Positions 1 to 4,014 of a DNA stretch of 7,150 nucleotides are shown here, piece after piece. The notes beneath the pieces are model-generated. The model was not told the origin of the DNA, ran no database searches, and saw only the letters and a program-made list of their open reading frames with translations. Origin of the DNA: an uncultured Lachnospiraceae bacterium (GTDB taxonomy: Bacteria; Bacillota; Clostridia; Lachnospirales; Lachnospiraceae); contig CALZHV010000111.1 in the NCBI GenBank assembly GCA_945787485.1, positions 1 through 7,150 on the forward strand, written 5' to 3'. A program made the translations under genes and the position numbers. Each line of letters starts with the position of its first letter. Positions within the stretch are counted from its first letter, which is position 1.

Positions 1-389
1 CTGATGTTATAGTAGGTTTTCCGGGAGAAACTGAAGAAGAATTTGAAACTACCGTAAAAAACCTTGAAGCTTTAAATTTATACGAGATGCATATATTTAA
101 GTATTCAAAGCGTAACGGTACAATAGCAGCGCAAATGCCAAATCAGGTTCGCGACGAAATAAAAGAAGCAAGAAGTAATATCCTTCTTGAAATGACCAAA
201 AGACATAAAGAACAATACGAAAAATATTTCAAAGGAAAAAAAGAAAAAGTTCTTGTAGAAGAATTTGTTGAAAAAGAAGGTAAAACTGTATTTAAAGGCC
301 ATACAACCAGATATATTCTTGTAGAAAAAGCAACGCCTAAGTCTTTGTGCGAGGACTATGTAAATAAAATTGTTGAAGTGGAATTGTAA
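1..389 (+). CDS. mtaB: tRNA t6A37 methylthiotransferase MtaB, C-terminal part (5' end outside window)
   Basis: This is the last 128 residues of an open frame that enters from the left; the frame begins with a full codon at position 3 and stops at TAA 387-389. MtaB is a radical-SAM 4Fe-4S enzyme that adds a methylthio group to t6A at position 37 of tRNAs reading ANN codons, in the cytoplasm. Visible here are the end of the radical-SAM barrel (DVIVGFPGETEEEF, then HIFKYSKRNGT) and a C-terminal TRAM-like RNA-binding segment over roughly the last 60 residues, ending in VEVEL. The cysteine cluster and the N-terminal UPF0004 domain lie upstream, outside the window. An internal ATG at 87 is not the true start, because conserved barrel sequence is encoded upstream of it. 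The HIFKYSKR-G-A pattern favours MtaB over MiaB or RimO, from memory of the family. Confidence 0.88.
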   Translation, partial: DVIVGFPGETEEEFETTVKNLEALNLYEMHIFKYSKRNGTIAAQMPNQVRDEIKEARSNILLEMTKRHKEQYEKYFKGKKEKVLVEEFVEKEGKTVFKGHTTRYILVEKATPKSLCEDYVNKIVEVEL

Positions 390-398
390 AGAATAATA

Positions 399-464
399 AG
401 TATATCCTTACAGGGCTTAAGTATTAGCGAATGAAAATCGTAATGCTTAAGCCCTGTTGATACT
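399..464. repeat. Long imperfect hairpin between mtaB and the tRNA gene, without a T-tract
   Basis: The arms 410-426 and 441-457 pair over 17 positions with a single G-U wobble (core ACAGGGCTTAAG/CTTAAGCCCTGT). The stem can continue inward through CGA/TCG (428-430 with 438-440) past a bulged G at 427, leaving a 7-nt loop. It can also continue outward through AGTAT/ATACT (399-403 with 460-464) across an internal loop. Neither side is followed by a run of T, so it is not a standard intrinsic terminator. It probably forms the 3' end or stability structure of the mtaB transcript. The remaining DNA up to the tRNA promoter is very AT-rich, has two copies of CTTTATAAAA (469-478 and 500-509), and shows no gene. 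Confidence 0.6.
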
Positions 465-550
465 AATGCTTTATAAAATTAAGATAATCACATAAATAAC
501 TTTATAAAACAAAATCAATGCAATTTTTAAATAAAAAATTAAAATTAGTC

Positions 551-579
551 TTGCATTATCGTTTTTTATTTGTTATTAT
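551..579 (+). promoter_or_regulatory. Extended -10 promoter of the tRNA-Glu gene
   Basis: The -35 is TTGCAT (551-556), followed by a 17-bp spacer and the -10 TATTAT (574-579). A TG at 571-572 gives an extended -10. The expected start point is near 586-588, only about 10 nt before the mature tRNA 5' end at 597. That spacing fits a stand-alone tRNA transcription unit trimmed by RNase P. Confidence 0.75.
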
Positions 580-596
580 AAGCAAGGTTTGAATAT

Positions 597-668
597 GGTT
601 CGTTGGTCAAGCGGCTAAGACGTCGCCCTCTCACGGCGAAAACAGGGGTTCGATTCCCCTACGAACTG
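597..668 (+). tRNA. tRNA-Glu, anticodon CTC
   Basis: A complete cloverleaf is visible. The acceptor arm is 597-603 paired with 661-667, the D arm starts near 606, the anticodon stem is 623-627 with 635-639, and the T arm is AGGGG/CCCCT (644-648 with 656-660) around TTCGATT. The 7-nt anticodon loop 628-634 places CTC at 630-632 (positions 34-36), so this tRNA reads GAG. The first acceptor pair is a G1-U72 wobble and the discriminator base is G (668). CCA is not encoded (CTA follows), so the CCA end must be added by nucleotidyltransferase. In AT-rich Firmicutes the main tRNA-Glu has a TTC anticodon, so this is presumably a supplementary isoacceptor. It is a single-gene unit with its own promoter and terminator. 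Confidence 0.93.
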
Positions 669-670
669 CT

Positions 671-701
671 AAAAAGGATAGCAAATAAGCTATCCTTTTT
701 T
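671..701 (+). terminator. Intrinsic terminator of the tRNA-Glu gene
   Basis: A perfect 12-bp stem pairs AAAAAGGATAGC (671-682) with 689-700 around a 6-nt loop, AAATAA. The 3' arm ends in a run of six T. It begins two bases after the discriminator base, giving a very compact unit. The A-rich 5' arm means it could also stop minus-strand transcription. Confidence 0.88.
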
Positions 702-713
702 GTTATTTATGTA

Positions 714-742
714 TTGAAAAAAGAATTGTAAAATAATATAAT
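714..742 (+). promoter_or_regulatory. Near-consensus sigma-A promoter for the zinc-ribbon protein gene
   Basis: TTGAAA (714-719), exactly 17 bp, then TATAAT (737-742). The predicted start is near 749, giving a leader of about 100 nt before the ATG at 850. That leader is AT-rich with no strong hairpin or recognised riboswitch. Such a strong promoter suggests constitutive expression. Confidence 0.75.
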
Positions 743-849
743 TTTGATATGGGTGGTTTGTTTGATACTATTATCATTAATCCAATAATCAATAAAAAAA
801 TAGATAATAAATAATAAAAAATTTAAATATAAATAAGGGGGTCCGTATT

Positions 850-1665
850 ATGAAGATGTGTCAGGTTTGTGGTTCTTTTGTTGAAGATTATGAAGACTAT
901 TGTCCGGAATGTGGAGCAGCATTTCCGTCAGAGCAGAAAGAATCCTCGATTGGATTGACATTAAAGGAAAACACAGAGACATACAAGAGAGCAACAAATC
1001 CAATGGGAACAACAATCAGTAATGGAGATGAAGGCCTTACAAGTGTTTTGATGGATGGAATGGAAGAGGATGGTTATTATCAGGATATCGACGGAAGCTT
1101 TTCCAGTATTAATTATTCATTCAATAACAGGGTTGATGATGAGCCTGTAAAGAATAAGAGTAAAGTTGGCAAGTATATCTTTACGGTTTTGTTTTTTGCC
1201 GCAATTGCCTTTGGTATATATATGTTTGTAACAAATGTTTTACTTAAGAAAGAAGGAGCGGCAACATATCAGGAGGCTATGCAGATTTATGTTGATGCTG
1301 TAAACAATAAGGATGAAGAAGCTCTTTCAACAATTGTTCCGCCATACCATAATAGCGCATCGCTGACTGCAAAAGATTATCTGAACAACCTGCAGGGTGT
1401 TACCATAAAGTATGTTGAAAAAGATGTTACAACATTGTCTAAGCAGCAGAAAAACATAGTAATGGATACCATCAAAATGGAATACGGTAAAACTGTCGTA
1501 CCTGATGAAGCATTTCTTGTGACTGCGAGAGTTAAATATACAACTGAAAGAGCCGGAAGCATAAATGAAAATACCGAAACTGTTCAGTTCCTTGTTTTCC
1601 AGCTTGATAAACGATGTTATTTGTTCATGGACACATTTGACATTAAGTTGTTGGATTTAAACTAG
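850..1665 (+). CDS. Zinc-ribbon, single-TM membrane protein of unknown function
   Basis: A 271-residue protein. It starts with a zinc ribbon of the CxxC...CxxC type (Cys4, Cys7, Cys18, Cys21). A polar, probably disordered linker follows to about residue 97, then a basic stretch (KNKSKVGK), one hydrophobic segment at about 109-132, and a C-terminal domain of about 135 residues that starts with a YQEAMQIYVDAVNNKDEEAL helix. The basic residues before the membrane segment predict the zinc ribbon inside and the C-terminal domain outside. That outer domain resembles the small NTF2-like/DUF4878-type folds often found in such proteins, but this is inferred from its pattern only. The start is supported by AAGGGGG at 835-841, 8 nt upstream. 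It forms a single-gene unit with its own promoter and terminator, so its neighbours give no hint of function. I do not recognise a named gene. Confidence 0.85.
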   Translation: MKMCQVCGSFVEDYEDYCPECGAAFPSEQKESSIGLTLKENTETYKRATNPMGTTISNGDEGLTSVLMDGMEEDGYYQDIDGSFSSINYSFNNRVDDEPVKNKSKVGKYIFTVLFFAAIAFGIYMFVTNVLLKKEGAATYQEAMQIYVDAVNNKDEEALSTIVPPYHNSASLTAKDYLNNLQGVTIKYVEKDVTTLSKQQKNIVMDTIKMEYGKTVVPDEAFLVTARVKYTTERAGSINENTETVQFLVFQLDKRCYLFMDTFDIKLLDLN

Positions 1666-1702
1666 AAAATAATTAGAGAATTTTACAAAGAAACTAAAGA
1701 AA

Positions 1703-1749
1703 CTGTCCTTTAGGTTTACCGTGAGGTTTTCCGAAAGGACAGCTTTTTT
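1703..1749 (+). terminator. Intrinsic terminator after the zinc-ribbon gene
   Basis: CTGTCCTTT (1703-1711) pairs with AAAGGACAG (1734-1742). An inner helix ACC/GGT closes a GTGA tetraloop (1721-1724), and six T follow at 1744-1749. It lies between convergent genes. Read on the minus strand, the tail is only a mixed T-rich stretch, so it may stop sleC transcripts weakly. Confidence 0.85.
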
Positions 1750-1787
1750 GCTTTATAGTAAGCTTCATGTTTCCTATACCGTAAAAA

Positions 1788-3023
1788 TTATAATTCGGCA
1801 AGCTTAGCCAGAGCAACATATAGTTGTGATATCTTATACCAGGTCGCATAGTCTACGTTTCCGGTTTGATAAAGATCAAAGATATTTTGAAATGCTTTAA
1901 CAGCGTTTGCTGTGTTGGTTCCGTAAATTCCATCTACTGCGACTTTTGGGATTGCAGTATATGTTCTTGCAATATAATTTAACTGTTCCTGGATTGTTGT
2001 AACATTGTTTCCGGATGAACCGATAGTCAGAGTGTATCCCGGATAGGAAGAAGGAATTCCTGAAATCAGTTCTGCCTGGTTTATATACATATCATCTCCA
2101 TAGTAGTATCTTAATATTTCGCTTGCACTAAGCCCGTCATCACCAAGAGCTTTTGAACCCCATTGACTTAACCAATTAGGGCAGGATACCCTTTTTCCGT
2201 CACAATATTGGGTAAGAATAGGCTGCTTTACATTTGGAAAAGACAGATAGTTATTGTATAAGTCATCAACAACTTTTGAGATTGGTGCATATATTGTTTT
2301 TCCATTAATCCATTTGTGATCATATGCTGTTGATGAAGTTATCGTGAAATTATATCCTTTATTCCGGTACCATTCTGTATATACTCTGTTTAATGTAAAT
2401 GACATTATGGCGAGAATATTTGCCTGTATGGTCGCCAGTGGCCAGGTGGAATAGATTTCGCAACAGGCTACATTTTTAATGTAATCAAGATAAGGAACAT
2501 AATAATCCTGTGCGCTTGAATCGGCAGGAGGACCATCGTGAACTACGATAAGCTCGGGTACTACAACACGATTTAATACAATTTCGCCGGTTTCGTTTAA
2601 TGGCTTTATACTTGCTTCTGCAATTTTGGGCGGATATGTACCCCACAGAGTATGACTTCCTATTACTATAGGGTCAAAGTAATCGCTTATATTTTCCATG
2701 TATATAGTTTGGAAACCTGAAATACCTTCGTACATTTGAACACCGGATATTAATACCGTGTCATAACCGTTTTTTGTAATTTTGATATTATATTCTGAAT
2801 AAGGCTGGTTGTCTGCAGGAAAAAGGCTGTATTCTACCGGTGGAGTAGATAATGAGATGTCTTCAGATAAACCACTTGTGTTTGTACTTGATTCGTAAAT
2901 CAGATTATCCGGATTTCCCGTTGATGAAATAGAGATAATAGCATCTTCGACCGGACGCATGCTTGTTTTTTCGATTACGTTTATGCGTAGAGTTCCATAA
3001 GAATTAGATGAATTATTATCCAT
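1788..3023 (-). CDS. sleC: Spore cortex-lytic enzyme, SleC family (pre-pro form)
   Basis: A 411-residue protein whose domain order and local sequence match clostridial SleC, the enzyme that degrades spore cortex peptidoglycan at germination. An N-terminal carboxypeptidase-regulatory/Cna-B-like beta domain covers about 9-115. A linker with YPPKIAEA and VVVPELIVVHDG (from about residue 153) follows. A SpoIID/LytB-like lytic transglycosylase domain covers about 180-315, with CCEIYSTWP (Glu189 is the candidate catalytic acid), TAYDHKW, and LSQWGSKALGDDGLSASEIL from residue 285. A C-terminal peptidoglycan-binding domain runs from about 330 to 411 (VDGIYGTNTANAVKAFQ). There is no N-terminal signal peptide, as expected for an enzyme packaged from the mother cell. 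In known SleC, Csp subtilisin-like proteases remove a propeptide; the equivalent site should fall near residues 148-153 (inference). No csp gene lies in the window. The start has AGGG 7 nt upstream. Confidence 0.87.
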   Translation of the reverse strand: MDNNSSNSYGTLRINVIEKTSMRPVEDAIISISSTGNPDNLIYESSTNTSGLSEDISLSTPPVEYSLFPADNQPYSEYNIKITKNGYDTVLISGVQMYEGISGFQTIYMENISDYFDPIVIGSHTLWGTYPPKIAEASIKPLNETGEIVLNRVVVPELIVVHDGPPADSSAQDYYVPYLDYIKNVACCEIYSTWPLATIQANILAIMSFTLNRVYTEWYRNKGYNFTITSSTAYDHKWINGKTIYAPISKVVDDLYNNYLSFPNVKQPILTQYCDGKRVSCPNWLSQWGSKALGDDGLSASEILRYYYGDDMYINQAELISGIPSSYPGYTLTIGSSGNNVTTIQEQLNYIARTYTAIPKVAVDGIYGTNTANAVKAFQNIFDLYQTGNVDYATWYKISQLYVALAKLAEL

Positions 3024-3044
3024 TTTGTTTCCCTGTTTTTTGAT

Positions 3045-3075
3045 AATATATATGATATATATTAAAAAAATATGC
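3045..3075 (-). promoter_or_regulatory. Candidate sporulation sigma-E-like promoter for sleC
   Basis: On the minus strand GCATATT (3075-3069) is followed after 14 bp by CATATATATT (3054-3045). This resembles the sigma-E pattern of an ATATT-type -35 and a CATACA-like -10, with C at -10 position 5 replaced by T. Transcription would start near 3038 and give a leader of about 15 nt that still contains the AGGG site. No good sigma-A match was seen. The region is very AT-rich, so a chance match is possible. Confidence 0.35.
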
Positions 3076-3113
3076 TGAAAAAGCTTATGTTAGCCTAAAT
3101 AAAATAAAATATA

Positions 3114-3146
3114 CAAAAAAGAGACGGTTGAAAATTAACCGTCTCT
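3114..3146 (-). terminator. Minus-strand terminator of the toxin mRNA
   Basis: A perfect 9-bp stem GAGACGGTT/AACCGTCTC (3121-3129 with 3137-3145) has a 7-nt loop. Read on the minus strand it is followed by six T (complement of 3115-3120). The plus-strand side has no T-run, so it acts in one direction. The only candidate gene upstream on this strand is the small toxin ORF. It also shields sleC from read-through. Confidence 0.82.
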
Positions 3147-3156
3147 ATGTTACAAT
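3128..3156 (+). promoter_or_regulatory. Extended -10 promoter for the antisense RNA
   Basis: TTGAAA (3128-3133), 17 bp, TACAAT (3151-3156), with TG at 3148-3149 giving an extended -10. The -35 lies inside the stem-loop that terminates the toxin mRNA on the other strand, so the same bases serve both signals. The predicted start is about 3161-3164. No protein-coding frame follows before the terminator ending at 3250, which points to a non-coding RNA. Confidence 0.7.
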
Positions 3157-3162
3157 CATTAC

Positions 3163-3250
3163 AAGGTTATCGGATTTGACTCCGATGCCCTCAGTATTAT
3201 AGTGTTATAAAAATAGCACCTGCTTTGACCGGAGCGGGGTGCTATTTTTT
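3163..3250 (+). ncRNA. Predicted antisense RNA antitoxin (about 88 nt)
   Basis: This is bounded by the plus-strand promoter at 3128-3156 and the terminator ending at 3250. It would have a 5' hairpin ATCGGA/TCCGAT (3169-3174 with 3181-3186, loop TTTGAC), a mostly unpaired AT-rich middle, and the terminator hairpin. It is fully complementary to the 3' untranslated part of the predicted minus-strand toxin mRNA and to the last codons of the toxin ORF. This tail-to-tail overlap is the arrangement of known type I systems such as txpA/RatA and bsrG/SR4, where the duplex triggers RNase III cleavage. The RNA is predicted only from sequence signals; the exact ends are estimates. Confidence 0.62.
3209..3250. 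terminator. Bidirectional terminator shared by antisense RNA and toxin gene end
   Basis: A 12-bp stem AAAAATAGCACC/GGTGCTATTTTT (3209-3220 with 3238-3249) is T-rich on both sides: six T on the plus strand (3245-3250) and five on the minus strand. It would end the plus-strand antisense RNA. On the minus strand it overlaps the toxin stop codon (3242-3244), so some toxin transcripts may end here and some may continue to 3114. Only the longer ones would carry the full antisense target. Confidence 0.8.
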
Positions 3251-3319
3251 GTGCTTATCTATGTAAGTTAATCCTGCAAAAATTACAAGTAGCAAAGTTA
3301 ATACTTCTAATGTACTTAT
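3242..3319 (-). CDS. Small holin-like type I toxin peptide, apparent ATA start
   Basis: A 25-codon frame encodes a hydrophobic peptide: residues 2-20 read STLEVLTLLLVIFAGLTYI, followed by DKHKK and TAG. This matches the pattern of the putative holin-like toxin family (Hol_Tox type): short polar N-terminus, one membrane helix with a LEVLTLLLVIFA core, charged tail. The peptide would insert in the cytoplasmic membrane. A strong Shine-Dalgarno (complement of 3325-3338) sits 5 nt before the ATA. There is no ATG, GTG or TTG in frame at the expected place, and an in-frame TGA lies three codons upstream. Either ATA is used as a poor start, or a single G-to-A change of ATG disabled the gene. A strong minus-strand promoter, its own terminator and a convergent antisense RNA surround it. 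Family assignment is from memory of the pattern. Confidence 0.68.
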   Translation of the reverse strand: MSTLEVLTLLLVIFAGLTYIDKHKK

Positions 3320-3324
3320 AGGAC

Positions 3325-3353
3325 ATCACCCTCTTTCTATGTAGACTAGAGGG
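3325..3353 (-). promoter_or_regulatory. Toxin Shine-Dalgarno and masking hairpin
   Basis: The minus-strand sequence complementary to 3325-3338 reads AGAAAGAGGGTGAT, close to the full anti-16S consensus AGAAAGGAGGTGAT. Its AGAGGG (3334-3329) can pair with CCCTCT located upstream in the leader (3353-3348), enclosing a 13-nt loop. Such pairing would hide the ribosome binding site, a common way of limiting type I toxin translation. Six base pairs is modest, so masking would be partial unless longer-range folding helps. Confidence 0.5.
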
Positions 3354-3394
3354 CAAGCAGGAGTGCACCCGACCTTGTGTTTTGTAACAATAAT

Positions 3395-3423
3395 ATTATA
3401 TCATAGAATGTATGTTCGTGCAA
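3395..3423 (-). promoter_or_regulatory. Strong extended -10 promoter of the toxin mRNA
   Basis: On the minus strand TTGCAC (3423-3418), 17 bp, then TATAAT (3400-3395) preceded by TGA, giving an extended -10. The start would be near 3388, a leader of about 70 nt, and a full mRNA of about 275 nt ending at 3114. Upstream of its -35 lies the palindrome at 3436-3464. Confidence 0.75.
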
Positions 3424-3435
3424 CGTTCCTGAATG

Positions 3436-3464
3436 AAATTCTGAAATTCAGAATTTCAGAATTT
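3436..3464. repeat. 29-bp perfect palindrome between divergent promoters
   Basis: Two 14-bp arms, AAATTCTGAAATTC (3436-3449) and GAATTTCAGAATTT (3451-3464), flank a single central A. The sequence also has an 8-bp rhythm: GAAATTCT, GAAATTCA, GAATTTCA, GAATTTGG at 3435-3466. It starts 12 bp upstream of the toxin -35 and lies about 80 bp upstream of the ylxM operon -35. It could be an operator for a dimeric or tetrameric regulator, or a cruciform-forming element. No known binding motif is recognised. Confidence 0.6.
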
Positions 3465-3545
3465 GGAAAGTATGAACAGTAGAAACATTATACATTCCAA
3501 AATTTTGATATCATAAATTTACTTTACATAATTATAAAATAATGC

Positions 3546-3574
3546 TTGACATATTATTCTATATACGATATTAT
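3546..3574 (+). promoter_or_regulatory. Promoter of the ylxM-ffh-rpsP-khpA operon
   Basis: A perfect TTGACA -35 (3546-3551), 17-bp spacer and TATTAT -10 (3569-3574). The predicted start is near 3581, giving a leader of about 58 nt to the ylxM start. This position rules out translation starting at the TTG at 3546, since that TTG is the -35 itself. Confidence 0.8.
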
Positions 3575-3583
3575 ACAAAAGGT

Positions 3584-3607
3584 TTGTAAAGTAAAAATAC
3601 TTTACAA
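3584..3607. repeat. Perfect 10-bp inverted repeat at the operon start point
   Basis: TTGTAAAGTA (3584-3593), AAAA, TACTTTACAA (3598-3607). The half-site TACTTTACA also occurs once more at 3520-3528, about 20 bp upstream of the -35, so copies flank the promoter. As DNA it could be a repressor operator covering the start point. As RNA it is a hairpin at or near the 5' end of the operon mRNA. There is no T-run, so it is not a terminator. The cognate regulator is not identifiable from the window. Confidence 0.5.
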
Positions 3608-3638
3608 GAAAAAACCAGCCAATAAAGTGGTGAATAAA

Positions 3639-3995
3639 GTGGAAAAGATAGTTAGACAGTCGATGCTTTACGATTTTTACGGAGAGCTGTTGACTGAACA
3701 CCAAAAAAGTATATATCAGGATGTTATTGTGAACGATTTGTCATATACGGAGATTGCAGGCTTATATGGTATATCAAGACAGGGTGTTTATGATATGATA
3801 AAACGTTGCGATAAAATTATGGAAGAGTATGAAGATAAACTTAGGCTTGTAGACAGATTTTTAAGGGCTAAGGAAATGGCTGGAGATATACAGAAATCAA
3901 TATTAAAGATAAGAGAGCTAAATAATAACAGCGATTTGGATTCCTATATTAAGATAATTGAAGATAAAACAAGTGAATTGTTAGACGAATTTTGA
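3639..3995 (+). CDS. ylxM: YlxM-family SRP-associated helix-turn-helix protein
   Basis: A 118-residue protein. YlxM (also p13) is a small helix-turn-helix protein encoded just upstream of ffh in Firmicutes; in streptococci it stimulates Ffh/FtsY GTPase activity in the signal recognition particle pathway. The conserved N-terminal MLYDFYGELLTEHQ (residues 9-22) and the helix-turn-helix LSYTEIAGLYGISRQGVYD (34-52) are clear, followed by a coiled EEYEDKLRLVDRF segment. I chose GTG 3639 because GGTGA lies 5 nt before it and the length then fits the family (about 110-120 residues). GTG at 3627 or 3630 and ATG at 3663 are in-frame alternatives. The gene ends 19 bp before ffh. Confidence 0.88.
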   Translation: MEKIVRQSMLYDFYGELLTEHQKSIYQDVIVNDLSYTEIAGLYGISRQGVYDMIKRCDKIMEEYEDKLRLVDRFLRAKEMAGDIQKSILKIRELNNNSDLDSYIKIIEDKTSELLDEF

Positions 3996-4014
3996 TATTT
4001 TTAGTGGGGTAAAT

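Noticed and set aside
749..849. The 100-nt leader of the zinc-ribbon gene as a riboswitch.
   Set aside because: It is almost all A/T with no strong pairing or recognised conserved core.
3255..3326. A 23-residue frame beginning with a real ATG (MSYKYIRS...) over the toxin gene on the minus strand.
   Set aside because: Its ATG lies inside the Shine-Dalgarno itself, too close for initiation, and the product is not hydrophobic. The neighbouring frame gives the family-like membrane peptide.
3435..3466. The four 8-bp units as a small CRISPR or satellite array.
   Set aside because: The units are too short, have no spacers and form one palindrome.
3584..3607. The ylxM leader inverted repeat as a terminator or riboswitch.
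   Set aside because: There is no T-tract after it and no room for an aptamer in the 58-nt leader.
3546..3638. An upstream extension of ylxM to the TTG at 3546.
   Set aside because: That TTG is the -35 of the operon promoter, and most of the extension lies before the predicted transcription start.
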